From the NCBI RefSeq assembly GCF_018320785.1, contig NC_054886.1:35504020-35568019 (forward strand): a DNA stretch of 64,000 nt, given 5' to 3'. Origin of the DNA: Cheilinus undulatus. Taxonomy: Eukaryota > Chordata > Actinopteri > Labriformes > Labridae. The notes below the pieces were generated by a model. That model saw nothing but the letters and a program-made list of their open reading frames with translations. It did no database searches and was not told the origin of the DNA. Of this stretch, positions 12,092 to 24,545 are shown one piece after another (within the stretch, counting starts at the first letter, position 1; each line of letters begins with the position of its first letter). The translations under genes and the position numbers were made by a program.

Positions 12092-15000
12092 TACGGTAGT
12101 TGAGATCATCTACTAGCTATAATATGGTAGTTGAGATCATCTAGTAGCTATAATACAGTAGTTGAGATCATCTAGTAGCTATAATATGGTAGTTGAGATC
12201 ATCTAGCAGCTTTTACGGTAGTTGAGATCATCTAGTAGCTATAATATGGTAGTTGAGATCATCTAGTAGCTATAATACAGTAGTTGAGATCATCTAGCAG
12301 CTTTTACGGTAGTTGAGATCATCTAGTAGCTATAATATGGTAGTTGAGATCATCTAGTAGCTGTAATACAGTAGTTGAGATCATCTAGCAGCTTTTACGG
12401 TAGTTGAGATCATCTAGTAGCTATAATATGGTAGTTGAGATCATCTAGTAGCTATAATACAGTAGTTGAGATCATCTAGTAGCTATAATATGGTAGTTGA
12501 GATCATCTAGTAGCTATAATACAGTAGTTGAGATCATCTAGTAGCTATAATACAGTAGTTGAGATCATCTAGTAGCTGTAATACGGTAGTTGAGATCATA
12601 TAGTAGCTATAATACGGTAGTTGAGATCATCTACTAGCTATAATATGGTAGTTGAGATCATCTAGCAGCTTTTACGGTAGTTGAGATCATCTAGTAGCTA
12701 TAATATGGTAGTTGAGATCATCTAGTAGCTATAATATGGTAGTTGAGATCATCTACTAGCTATAATATGGTAGTTGAGATCATCTAGTAGCTGTGATACA
12801 GTAGTTGAGATCATCTAGTAGCTATAATACAGTAGTTGAGATCATCTAGTAGCTGTGATACGGTAGTTGAGATCATATAGTAGCTATAATACGGTAGTTG
12901 AGATCATCTAGTAGCTGTGATACGGTAGTTGAGATCATCTAGTAGCTATAATATGGTAGTTGAGATCATCTAGTAGCTGTGATACGGTAGTTGAGATCAT
13001 CTAGTAGCTGTGATACGGTAGTTGAGATCATCCAGTAGCTATAATACAGTAGTTGAGATCATCTAGTAGCTATAATATGGTAGTTGAGATCATCTAGTAG
13101 CTATAATATGGTAGTTGAGATCATCTAGCAGCTATTATACGGTAGTTGAGATCATCTAGTAGCTATAATACGGTAGTTTAGATCATCTAGCAGCTATAAT
13201 ACGGTAGTTGAGATCATCTAGTAGCTGTGATACGGTAGTTGAGATCATCTAGCAGCTATAATATGGTAGTTGAGATCATCTAGCAGCTTTTACGGTAGTT
13301 GAGATCATCTACTAGCTATTATACGGTAGTTGAGATCATCTAGTAGCTATATTATGGTAGTTGAGATCATCTAGTCGCTATAATACAGTAGTTGAGATCA
13401 TCTAGTAGCTATAATATGGTAGTTGAGATCATCTAGCAGCTAATATGGTAGTTGAGATCATCTAGTAGCTGTGATACGGTAGTTGAGATCATCTAGTAGC
13501 TATAATACGGTAGTTGAGATCATCTAGTAGCTGTGATACGGTAGTTGAGATCATCTAGTAGCTATAATATGGTAGTTGAGATCATCTAGTAGCTGTGATA
13601 CGGTAGTTGAGATCATCTAGTAGCTATAATACAGTAGTTGAGATCATCTTGTAGCTATAATATGGTAGTTGAGATCATCTAGTAGCTCTAATATGGTAGT
13701 TGAGATCATCTAGTAGCTATAATACGGTAGTTGAGATCATCTAGTAGCTATAATACGGTAGTTGAGATCATCTAGTAGCTATAATATGGTAGTTGAGATC
13801 ATCTAGTAGCTATAATACAGTAAGTGAGATCATCTCCTAGATATAATATGGTAGTTGAGATCATCTAGCAGCTTTAATACAGTAAGTGAGATCATCTCCT
13901 AGATATAATATGGTAGTTGAGATCATCTAGCAGCTTTAATACGGTAGTTAAGATCATCTAGTAGCTATAATACGGTAGTTGAGATCATCTAGTAGCTATA
14001 ATACGGTAGTTGAGATCATCTAGTAGCTATAATACGGTAGTTAAGATCATCTAGTAGCTATAATACGGTAAGTGAGATCATCTAGTAGCTGTGATACTGT
14101 AATTGAGATCATCTAGTAGCTATGATATGGTAGTTGAGATCATCTACTTGCTATAATACGGTAGCTGAGATCATCTAGCAGCTATAATACAGTAGTTGAG
14201 ATCATCTAGCAGCTATAATATGGTAGTTGAGATCATCTAGTAGCTTTAATATAGTAGTTGAGATCATCTAGCAGCTAAAATACGGTAGTTGAGATCATCT
14301 AGCAGCTATAATACGGTAGTTGAGATCATCTAGCAGCTATAATTCGGTAGTTGAGATCATCTAGTAGCTGCGATACGGTAGTTGAGATCATCTAGTAGCT
14401 ATAATATGGTAGTTGAGATCATCTAGTAGCTATAATACGGTAGTTGAGATCATCTAGAAGCTTAAATACGGTAGTTGAGATCATCTAGTAGCAATAATAC
14501 GGTAGTTGAGATGATCTAGCAACTATAATACAGTAGGTGAGATAATCTAGTAGCTATAATACGGTAGTTGAGATCATCTAGTAGCTATTATACGGGAGTT
14601 GAGATCATCTAGTAGCTATAATACTGTAATTGAGATCATCTAGTAGCAATAATACGGTAGTTGAGATCTTCTAGTAGCTATAATACGGTAATTGAGATCA
14701 TCTAGTAGCTATAATACTGTAATTGAGATCATCTAGTAGCTATAATACTGTAATTGAGATCATCTAGTAGCTGCGATACGGTAGTTGAGATCATCTAGCA
14801 GCTTTAGTATGGTAGTTGAGATCATCTAGCAGCTATAATACAGTAGGTGAGATCATCTACTAGCTATAATACGGTAGTTGAGATCATCTAATAGCTATTA
14901 TACGGTAGTTGAGATCATCTAGTAGCTATAATACTGTAATTGAGATCATCTAGTAGCAATAATACGGTAGTTGAGATCATCTAGTAGCTATAATACGGTA

Positions 15001-17500
15001 ATTGAGATCATCTAGTAGCTATAATACTGTAATTGAGATCATCTAGTAGCTATAATACTGTAATTGAGATCATCTAGTAGCTATAATACGGTAGTTGAGA
15101 TCATCTAGTAGCTATAATACGGTAGTTGAGATCATCTAGTAGCTATAACACGGTAGTTGAGATCATCTAGTAGCTATAATACTGTAATTGAGATCATCTA
15201 GTAGCTATAATACGGTAATTGAGATCATCTAGTAGCAATAATACGGTAGTTGAGATCATCTAGCAGCTATAATACGGTGGTTGAGATCATCTAGTAGCTA
15301 TAATACGGTAGTTGAGATCATCTAGTAGCTATATTACAGTAGTTGAGATCATCTAGCAACTATAATACGGTAGTTGAGATCATCTAGCAGCTTTAGTATG
15401 GTAGTTGAGATCATCTAGCACCTATAATACGGTAGTTGAGATCATCTAGCAGCTTTGGTATGGTAGTTGAGATCATCTAGCAGCTATAATACTGTAATTG
15501 AGATCATCTAGTAGCTATAATACTGTAATTGAGATCATCTAGTAGCTATAATACGGTAGTTGAGATCATCTAGTAGCTATAATACTGTAATTGAGATCAT
15601 CTAGTAGCAATAATACGGTAGTTGAGATCATCTAGTAGCTATAATACGGTAATTGAGATCATCTAGTAGCTATAATACTGTAATTGAGATCATCTAGTAG
15701 CTATAATACGGTAGTTGAGATCATCTAGTAGCTATAATACGGTAGTTGAGATCATCTAGTAGCTATAATACGGTAGTTGAGATCATCTAGTAGCTATAAT
15801 ACTGTAATTGAGATCATCTAGTAGCTATAATACTGTAATTGAGATCATCTAGTAGCTATAATACGGTAATTGAGATCATCTAGTAGCTATAATACGGTGG
15901 TTGAGATCATCTAGTAGCTATAATACGGTAGTTGAGATCATCTAGTAGCTATATTACAGTAGTTGAGATCATCTAGCAACTATAATACGGTAGTTGAGAT
16001 CATCTAGCAGCTTTAGTATGGTAGTTGAGATCATCTAGCAGCTATAATACAGTAGGTGAGATGATCTAGTAGCTATAATACGGTAGTTGAGATCATCTAC
16101 TAGCTATTATACGGTAGTTGAGATCATCTAGTAGCTATAATACTGTAATTGAGATCATCTAGTAGCAATAATACGGTAGTTGAGATCATCTACTAGCTAT
16201 TATACGGTAGTTGAGATCATCTAGTAGCTATAATACTGTAATTGAGATCATCTAGTAGCTATAATACAGTAGGTGAGATAATCTAGTAGCTATAATACGG
16301 TAGTTTAGATCATCTACTAGCTATTATACAGTAGTTGAGATCATCTAGTAGCTATAATACGGTAGTTGACATCATCTAGTAGCTATAATACTGTAATTGA
16401 GATCATCTAGTAGCAATAATACGGTAGTTGAGATAATCTAGTAGCTATAATACGGTAATTGAGATCATCTAGTAGCTATAATACTGTAATTGAGATCATC
16501 TAGTAGCTATAATACTGTAATTGAGATCATCTAGTAGCTATAATACGGTAGTTGAGATCATCTACTAGCTATTATACGGTAGTTGAGATCATCTAGTAGC
16601 TATAATATGGTAGTTGAGATCATCTAGTAGCTATAATATGGTAGTTGAGATCATCTAGTAGCTATAATATGGTAGTTGAGATCATCTAGTAGCTATAATA
16701 CTGTAATTGAGATCATCTAGTAGCTATAATATGGTAGTTGAGATCATCTAGTAGCTATAATATGGTAGTTGAGATCATCTAGTAGCTATAATACAGTAGT
16801 TGAGATCATCTAGTAGCTATAATACGGTAATTGAGATCATCTAGTAGCTATAATACGGTAGTTGAGATCATCTTGTAGCTATAATACTGTAGTTGAGATC
16901 ATCTAGTAGCTATAATACGGTAGTTGAGATCATCTAGTAGCTATAATACGGTAGTTGAGATCATCTTGTAGCTATAATACTGTAGTTGAGATCATCTTGT
17001 AGCTATAATACAGTAGTTGAGATCATCTAGTAGCTATAATACGGTAGTTGAGATCATCTAGTAGCTATAATACAGTAGTTGAGATCATCTAGTAGCTATA
17101 ATATGGTAGTTGAGATCATCTAGTAGCTATAATACGGTAGTTGAGATCATCTTGTAGCTATAATACTGTAGTTGAGATCATCTAGTAGCTATAATACGGT
17201 AATTGAGATCATCTAGTAGCTATAATATGGTAGTTGAGATCATCTTGTAGCTATAATACTGTAGTTGAGATCATCTAGTAGCTATAATACGGTAATTGAG
17301 ATCATCTAGTAGCTATAATATGGTAGTTGAGATCATCTTGTAGCTATAATACTGTAGTTGAGATCATCTAGTAGCTATAATACGGTAATTGAGATCATCT
17401 AGTAGCTATAATACGGTAATTGAGATCATCTAGTAGCTATAATACGGTAGTTGAGATCATCTCTCAGGTATAATACGGCTGTTGAGATCACCTCATTGCA
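12092..17500. repeat. 31-bp minisatellite, about 5.4 kb (~174 units)
   Basis: The unit contains 'ggtagttgagatcatctag' and 'tagctataatac' (31 bp). Variants include tatgg/tacgg/tacag/tactg, tagttg/taattg, 'agcaataat' and a shorter 'gcagcttttacgg' type mostly in the left third. Higher-order order is visible: 'gctatattacag' followed by 'agcaactataatac' occurs near 15,330 and 15,950 (620 bp, 20 units), and 'agcaataatac' near 14,646 and 14,956 (310 bp, 10 units). The last units before 17,500 decay. There is no ORF and no sign of a gene inside. Confidence 0.97.
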
Positions 17501-18340
17501 CTATATTCATTTCAGAATGAATTCAAATATTTCCCATATAAGGTTCGTGGCTTGTTTTCTAGGTACATTAAAGATGATCATCTTTTTGGGACAGTCCCCC
17601 CTCTGCTGACTCCTCACCCCCTGCTGTCAACCATGCTTTTGGGTGATTTTCCCACATTCATTTCTCTGAAAACTCTCCAAACGCTTGAATGTAGTCTGGC
17701 CAAGAGCAGCAACCTTTCCCCTCCTCTCTTCCTTATGTTTATAAAGATGTTTACTCTGAAAGATTGGCCTCAGGGACAAACTGCAGAGGAAAACCTGGAA
17801 TGGAAGATGCTGCTTTCATTGGAAAAGAAGATTCAGCATTAAAAAATTAGATGGCTAATCCTCACTGGGACACAAGAGTCAATGATCCTGCTGGAAGTTA
17901 AATTGATGTTGACTTGGTGCTTAGTGTGCCAAAAAAATATCTCCAAGACATCATGACATGACCAGAAGCATCCTGGACTGTTTCCTGTGTTCCAGACCCT
18001 CAGTTTCAATGTGCCTTCTACCAGCATTCATTGTTGCTAGGTTACTAAAGTCAACTTCTGCTCCTCGCGGTTATATCAGCAATGCTGTTTATACATGCCC
18101 TTATGTACTTAAATACTTTATTCAAAGAGGAACATCACAGAAACATGAAAACCATCCTGTTCAGGCATTTCCAGCAGCTTCTGCCCTGGAAGCTTTACCC
18201 TCAAAAAGACGGGTCAGACTGAGAGGGCTGCAGAGCTCCACAGTCAGGCTCTTGTGTTACTCCTACTGTTATATCACAGCTGATGATGGAAATGTTTAGA
18301 CCCCCTCTAGGAGATGGGTGCTGCTGCAACCCAGAGGTCT
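17501..18340. other. No recognised gene
   Basis: Open frames here (17,552-17,842 plus; 17,958-18,299 plus) show no family motif and no supported splice context. They could be parts of a degraded transposon or chance. Confidence 0.4.
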
Positions 18341-18661
18341 TTCCTCTCATACCCTATTACATCATGCTCTATTGGTGTATTGCCTAAGCACAACCATAAC
18401 CATAACCCAGCATTCAGCTCACCCTAACATAACCCTAACTTTTCATCAGTGGACTGCATGCCTAAACCTAAGCCCTAGGCTAGGGTTAGTTCAAACAAAA
18501 CCCTATCCCACACTCTTACATCACACCTTAACCTAACTTTGAGCAGAGTTAGTGAGCTTCACGCCTAAACCTAAGCCCTACACTCAAATTACTTCAAATT
18601 TAACCCCTACCTCTGAGCCTTACCTTAACCCTAAGTTTAGTTGACGTCGCGCCTAAACCTA
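18341..18661 (+). repeat. Degenerate CCCTAA-rich repeat, block 1
   Basis: Irregular 'ccctaaccctaac'-like strings are mixed with 'cctaaacctaagcccta' and 'agtgagcttcacgcc' modules. Related text resumes at 20,215-20,430 and 20,695-20,800. Spacing and sequence are too irregular for a true telomere array. Confidence 0.6.
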
Positions 18662-19834
18662 CACTGTAAACATTTTTTTGTTGATCCTACTTAACTTTAT
18701 GAATTTTAGCAGTTGCACAGAATATGTTTATCTAGATCTAGATATATATATTTTTTTTGTTGACTGAACTTAAGTAAATTAATTTGGTATTACTTAAAAA
18801 TACTAAGTTGAGTCAACTTAAAAAAACTACAACCAGGTATTAGGGCCACAGGAAGAGAGAAAAAAAAAATTAAAGAATTAAATTTTTTTTTTTTTTTTGA
18901 CATTACGAGAATAAAGTCGTAATATTAAAAGAAAAATGTCGTAATATTATGAGATTAAAGTCGTAATATTACGAGATTAAAGTCGTAATGTTACGAGATT
19001 AAAGTTGTAATGTTATGAGATTAAAGTCTTAATATTACGAGATTAAAGTCGTAATATTAAAGACAGTCTGCTATTGTCCTGATTCTGATAATAATTTGAT
19101 GCTGATGTGCTAAAAGATGAAGTATTTCCTTATTTTTGAAATCGATACAGCTTCACAAGATGCTCAACATTGCTCATTTTAACACAGCGACGCTGCGGCA
19201 GACTCTCTTTATTATTTTATTCTCGTAATATTCTGACTTTATTCTCATAAATTACAATTTTATTCTTGTAAAATTATGACTTTTTCTCATAATATTACAA
19301 CTTTTTTCTCATAATATTATGACTTAATTCTCATAAAATTACGACTTTAATCTCGTAATATTACAACTTTTTTCTCATAATATTATGACTTAATTCTCAT
19401 AAAATTACGACTTTAATCTCGTAATATTACAACTTTTTTCTCATAATATTATGACTTTGTTCTTGTAATATTATGACTTTATTCTCGTAATGTAAAAAAA
19501 AAAAACATTTAATTCTCTTTTTTTTTTCTCAGTGTGGCCCTAATACTCTGTCGTAAAAAAACATATGTGGAATCTCGGCAAATTTCTTTTGTGCAACTGC
19601 TAAAATTGATAAAATTGAGTTAATTCAACTCCATTCATTCAAGTCTGACTTTTTAAAAAAAAAAATGTAGCACCTGTTACACATTATTAAGTTAAACTTA
19701 CGGGTATTATTCATCTGAGATTACTTAAAACATCAAGTTCAGTCAACAAAACAATGATATCTAGATAAACATATTCCGTCCAACTGTTAAAATGAATAAA
19801 ATGAAGTAGGATCAACCAAACATTTTTTTCAGTG
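18662..19834. mobile_element. Terminal-inverted-repeat element with a second foldback element nested inside
   Basis: The outer ends CACTGTAAACATTTTT and, reversed, CACTGAAAAAAATG lead into about 120 bp of inverted similarity ('gttgatcctactt', 'atatgtttatctagat', 'ttgttgactgaactt'). Nested within at about 18,837-19,545 is an element whose ends are GTATTAGGGCCACA and its complement. The inner element's left half repeats 'attacgagattaaagtcg' and its right half repeats the complement, so the whole can fold back. No coding sequence. No clear target duplication seen around the outer element. Confidence 0.8.
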
Positions 19835-20214
19835 CGTGCTTGGACAGGGCAGTATGTGGTCCTCATTTGAAGCCAATTTTTTAATGTTCCTGGTTCACAA
19901 TTAAAATCAACCAGCCTGAACACATTTGTACCATTACTTTTACATAATTACAATCACTTTAGGTTAACACAACTTTTTTTTACATTATTTTAACACATTT
20001 CAAACCAACTAATTTGAACACAGTTTTACTAGGTTACTTTTGCACAATTAAAATAAACGTATTTGAAATGGAGACAGCACATTTTGAAATTAGTCAAAAA
20101 ATATAAGAAGGATTGAATTACACATTTAAATCAGTGAAACAAACTTAATAGTCATACGTTACAAATACTAAGGGTCAAAATCTGTTTTTTCAGGGTAGCT
20201 CATGGACCCAGATT
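19835..20214. other. Non-coding spacer
   Basis: AT-rich sequence between the foldback element and the second CCCTAA-rich block. Nothing recognised. Confidence 0.4.
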
Positions 20215-20431
20215 GGTTGTAATAAAAGCTCTACCTCAGACCCTTACCCTAACCCTCATATTAAACGTAGCCCTAAATGCCTTGTCAGCAAAGTTTACAC
20301 TGTCCACCAGTTTCATGCCTTAACCCAACCCCCTACGCTTGGATTAGTCCTAATATACCCCTACCCTAACCCTTATTTTTGGTCCCATTCATGCCTGAAC
20401 CGAACCATAGATGTCTTATCAGTGAATTTAA
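20215..20431 (+). repeat. Degenerate CCCTAA-rich repeat, block 2
   Basis: Contains 'cttaccctaaccctcat' and similar strings with the same 'ttcatgcct' style modules as block 1. A short third block follows at about 20,695-20,800, after the MITE. Confidence 0.55.
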
Positions 20432-20684
20432 CCCCTTAAAGCCTGTTGTATCATATCTGAGAAAAACATCTGAATACAATCTGATAAATGATAAAAATGC
20501 CCTCAAGTGGATTATCAGTTACCAAAAACACCTAATGAATGAAATAAGATACAAAAATATATATATATGTTAAATTTGATGGAAATTTAGATTTTTTTGG
20601 ATTTTAGAAGAAAGTGAAATAAACATTTCTGTTCCGAAAAACGAGAGTTTCTGGCTATGATTTGAGTGTTCAGGCTTTGAAAGG
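20432..20684. mobile_element. piggyBac-like MITE, 253 bp
   Basis: The ends CCCCTTAAAGCCTG and, reversed, CCTTTCAAAGCCTG form an imperfect inverted repeat flanked on both sides by TTAA (20,428-20,431 and 20,685-20,688), the piggyBac target site. The inside is AT-rich and non-coding. It interrupts the CCCTAA-rich block. Confidence 0.7.
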
Positions 20685-20805
20685 TTAATACTAAATCTAT
20701 CATCAACACACTGTCTGTGAGCTTCACGCCAGCGTTCCTCACCCCCAGACCCTCACCCAAACCTTACCCATGGGGGGTTACAACCCTAACCCTCACAACA
20801 ATAAT

Positions 20806-22540
20806 ACCAAAAACAATACAAATATTACCGATGATAAAATCAGAACTTTCTGGTTGGGCATGGCACTCACCCTGAGTCTTGATCACACGGGGGTCAACCT
20901 GGTGGAGGGCGTCTAGTCTTTTAAGGCTTGGCACTACTGATGGCTGAGTCTCTTAAGGGTTAAATTTAATCCTGTGATGCTCTTTTAAAAACACTGTAAT
21001 TATGTCTTTTCTGTTGAACACCTCGATTACTCAGATCCCCGCCAGCTACCAGCACCTATAAGGGCGTTACCCCAGCCTATCAGACCATACACCATGCTTT
21101 CTTTACTGCCACCTCCTCAGAGGAGTCCTGGACCCCAGGTTGAGAACCAACATCCAGCCACTATTGGACAATTTTACATGAGTTATCTTGTTATGCTATT
21201 GTTTAATGTTAGTCATAGTGACTGTGGGTGGGAGTGATGTTAGAAGAGGGAGAATACTGTAAACAGCATGAGCAAATAAGGACATGCAATATCACTGTCA
21301 AACTTTCATTCATTCATTCAAAGACAAATGCTGCCACTTTTTAAACTAGGCATGCATTTCTTTCAAAATAATCAAGACTCTAATGATGCACTAATTCATT
21401 ATTAAATGTGTGCTGATGAAAGAAATGTCTCATTTATTGCAGTCGTTCTGCACTGCAAACAGAGAAAACTCAAACATCAGCATCATCAGCAACAACTCTG
21501 CAGCTGCAACAAGAGAGCAAACCTGGGCACATAAAAATCACCCCAACTCCATCAGAGGCGTCCCGTTTAAGGATCAAAGGCCTCAAAGCGTGCCAGACTT
21601 TCTAGGAAGTGATCCTGGATCCTCTGTTTTAGTATTTTGGATTAAAAGGGACTCACCGTTCATCCTGTCTGTGCTCGTCTGCTCATGTCTGCTCTGTCTG
21701 CTCTGTCTGACCGTCTTTATCTGTGATCAGGATTCAAATCCTCCGTCAGAGTCGGTGTGGGCGGGTTACAGGCTTTAAAGGAGTTCCTTGGAAGTAGAAA
21801 CACATAAATACCTAAAGCACACACACCTAGGCTGAGGGCCAACACACACAAACACACTCTGGGTTCATGAGCGCTGATGGGAACAGACCAAAGCTTTTTG
21901 TTTGACTTTATTTCTTTTTAAATGACATGAAAACAAAAAAGCACAATGAGAAAGCTCCATAGCTGAACTATGAAGATGTATTAGGGACACTTTAAGAAGC
22001 AGAAGAGAAAGAATCTAATAATTCTCAAGACAAATGAACCAGAGTTAACACTAAACCTGTTTGTCTACCTTTTCTATCAGAATGAGGCTGAGCCTAAAAA
22101 TAGATAGGTATTTAAAGCTGGGCTGGCCTCAGCTGTAGAAAGCAGGGGTCCAGGTTTATCAGGGTGCACACGACAGAACGATGTGGCACCAGACTGAAGT
22201 AAAAGAATGAACACTTTCACTAAAATATGAACTCTCTCTAAGGACTAAAAGAGTTTTATTTTGTGGCCTGAGCCCGACGCTGTGAAGGGTATTGTTCTTA
22301 AATTGTGACTAAAAAAACAAACAAGCATTTTCATCTAAAAAGCGAGATTTTAATTTACAAGCGCTGGAAGAATTAACACTGAAAGGAACTTTATAAAGCT
22401 GATTCTCAAGAACCAAATATCAGATTTATTTTTAGGTTAAAAGGTTAAAGCTTGAACATGGAAGGCCACTTTTAACGGTTTTTCTCCCTTTTTAAGTAAA
22501 CATCTTTTATGAAACCAAAACATTAGTTTACTGTCAAAAA
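20806..22540. other. Non-coding, one probable hAT end fragment
   Basis: At about 21,128-21,165 the complement reads 'atgttggttctcaacctgg', resembling a hAT terminus. The open frame 21,410-21,778 ends with a hydrophobic stretch but has no recognisable family or splice context. The rest shows nothing identifiable. Confidence 0.4.
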
Positions 22541-22548
22541 GGTTCGTT

Positions 22549-23330
22549 ATGTCTATGCTTAATGATACGCTTATACTTTCTTACAAAGAAGATTTTAGTT
22601 CATACCTTTACATGTTAGACGGAATGCTTCTGTCTTCATCAGAAGTGAGATCAGCTGATAAGGACACGTCACACTACCATCAGGTGACACTTCTGACCAC
22701 AGACTGTAGAAAGAACTGGACAAACCCCGTGTGACGTCAGTCGTCTGCTTACAATAGGTGGACTCTAACGGCTCTTGAAGCCAATCCGTGAATGCTTCCA
22801 TCTTGAAATCGCGGTCTCAACCAAACTTTAGATCAACCTAACGGCCCGCCCACTAAGCGCTACTTCCTGTCAGCCTGCTAGCTAGCATTCCGGTTGACAG
22901 GAACGGAGCCTCTGCCTGCCGAGCTATCTGTCAATCAAATGAGACGCACCAATCCCTGTGAAGTGAGGTTTATCCTAAATATAATCCAAACGATCGTGGT
23001 ACAAAAAAATTCACCCCCTGTCCAGTGGGAGCACAATAAGACCCTAGCTAATGAGACATGTTTGGTGTTTTGAACCAGGCTGTAAACCAGTTTGTGTGTC
23101 AAAACCGGCTGTTTAACATGTGTGCAGACAGAACTTCCGGTTTTCCTGCAGCCAGCCTCAAGTGGAAAGTCGCGGTATAGCAATTTTTTGCACTTCCGCA
23201 TTGGCTTCATTTTTCAGGACCGGAGGTTGCTGCTTGCTTCTGACGAAGACGGAAGCATTCTGTTGAAACATGTAAAGGTATGAACTAAAAGCTTTTTTGT
23301 CTGTTACAGGAGAAAGTATAAGCGTATCAT
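22549..23330. mobile_element. Foldback/TIR element, ~0.78 kb
   Basis: The segment at about 22,549-22,645 ('atgatacgcttatactttct', 'catacctttacatgtt', 'ggaatgcttctgtcttc') returns as complement at about 23,235-23,330 ('agtataagcgtatcatt', 'aacatgtaaaggtatg', 'gacggaagcattctg'). The middle carries no transposase. Exact ends and target duplication could not be fixed. Confidence 0.65.
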
Positions 23331-24099
23331 TATTTTACTGTTCAGTAGAAACGTCTGATACTGACGTTTTTATGTTGATAAATCCTCAATTTAAAACGAG
23401 AAGAAACTAAAGAGGTGAGATGAGCTGACCAGCACGTCTATTCTTGTTAATCTCTGTGATTGTTTTGATTCAGAGCCCCCTAGTGGTGACATTTACTTAC
23501 TGTGCATTTAGAAGAGCATTTGACCCTATAAAAAAATAATAATAAAATCAAGATTCTGAAAGCAAAGTCAGTAAAATGTAGTACTGCATGGTAGGAACTG
23601 CTCAGAAATGCTCATTTTTAGTTTTCTGGGTAGTTTGTATTAACATCAAAACTTAAATTTACAATAATATCAAAGAGTAAGACACTTCACTCAATAATAA
23701 AATGTTTATTTTCATGAATATTTGGAAAAAACTGTCCAGTTTTCATCACATGATGTTCATAGGCAAAAGAACGCATGTATAATTTTCACAAATGTAACCG
23801 TTTATGTATCATCAAAGAAACAAAAGAGGAAATTACAAAATAAAAGTCTTTAAAAGATGAAATTCATAATGTGAGGGGGACAGAAAACACACTTCTTAAA
23901 GAATAAAGTACATTTATGAAAATAACATAGAAGACTAAATTAATGATAAAACGATATTTAAGTTGTAAATGTATTAAACTGGTAGATTTACCAGAAGGGC
24001 AAAATTAATATGATTGTTTAAGAATGGAGAAAAGTCTGAATATGAAAGGATTAAAGCCTTAAATTTACAAATTAAAAGTAAAAAGTTTTGATGACATCA
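23331..24099. other. Non-coding spacer
   Basis: AT-rich sequence left of the 47-bp minisatellite. Nothing recognised. Confidence 0.4.
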
Positions 24100-24545
24100 T
24101 CTTCAAAGGCAGAGGATGGAATGTTTTAAAAGTTTTAATTATATCATCAAAAGCAGAGGATGGAATGTTATAAAAGTTTTGAAGACATCATCTTCAAAGG
24201 CAGAGGATGGAATGTTGTAAAAGTTTTGAAGACATCATCACCAAAGGCAGAGGATGGAATGTTTTAAAAGTTTTGAAGACATCGTCATCAAAAGCAGAGG
24301 ATGGAATGTTTTAAAAGTTTTGAAGACATCATCATCAAAGGCAGAGGATGGAATGTTTTAAAAGTTTTGAAGACATCATCATCAAAGGCAGAGGATGGAA
24401 TGTTTTAAAAGTTTTGAAGACATCATCATCAAAGGCAGAGGATGGAATGTTTTAAAAGTTTTGAAGACATCATCATCAAAGGCAGTGGACGGAGTGTTTT
24501 ATAAAATTTGATGACTTCATCAAAGGCAGTGGACGGAATGTTTTA
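24100..24545. repeat. 47-bp minisatellite
   Basis: About 9 copies of a unit containing 'aggcagaggatggaatgt', 'tttaaaagttttgaagac' and 'atcatcatc'. The last two copies are degraded (ggcagtggacgg). Non-coding. Confidence 0.9.

Noticed and set aside
12092-17500. CRISPR-like array
   Set aside because: Units are contiguous with no unique spacers, the context is a vertebrate genome, and there are no cas genes.
12092-17500. Repeated TTGAGA...TATAAT strings resembling bacterial promoters
   Set aside because: The gap is 12 bases, not about 17, and the sequence is a eukaryotic minisatellite; the match is chance.
17552-17842. A 96-codon open frame as a possible gene
   Set aside because: No family motif, no splice or promoter support, and it borders a satellite array.
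18341-18661. True interstitial telomere array
   Set aside because: The CCCTAA strings are isolated and irregular; no run of perfect repeats is present.
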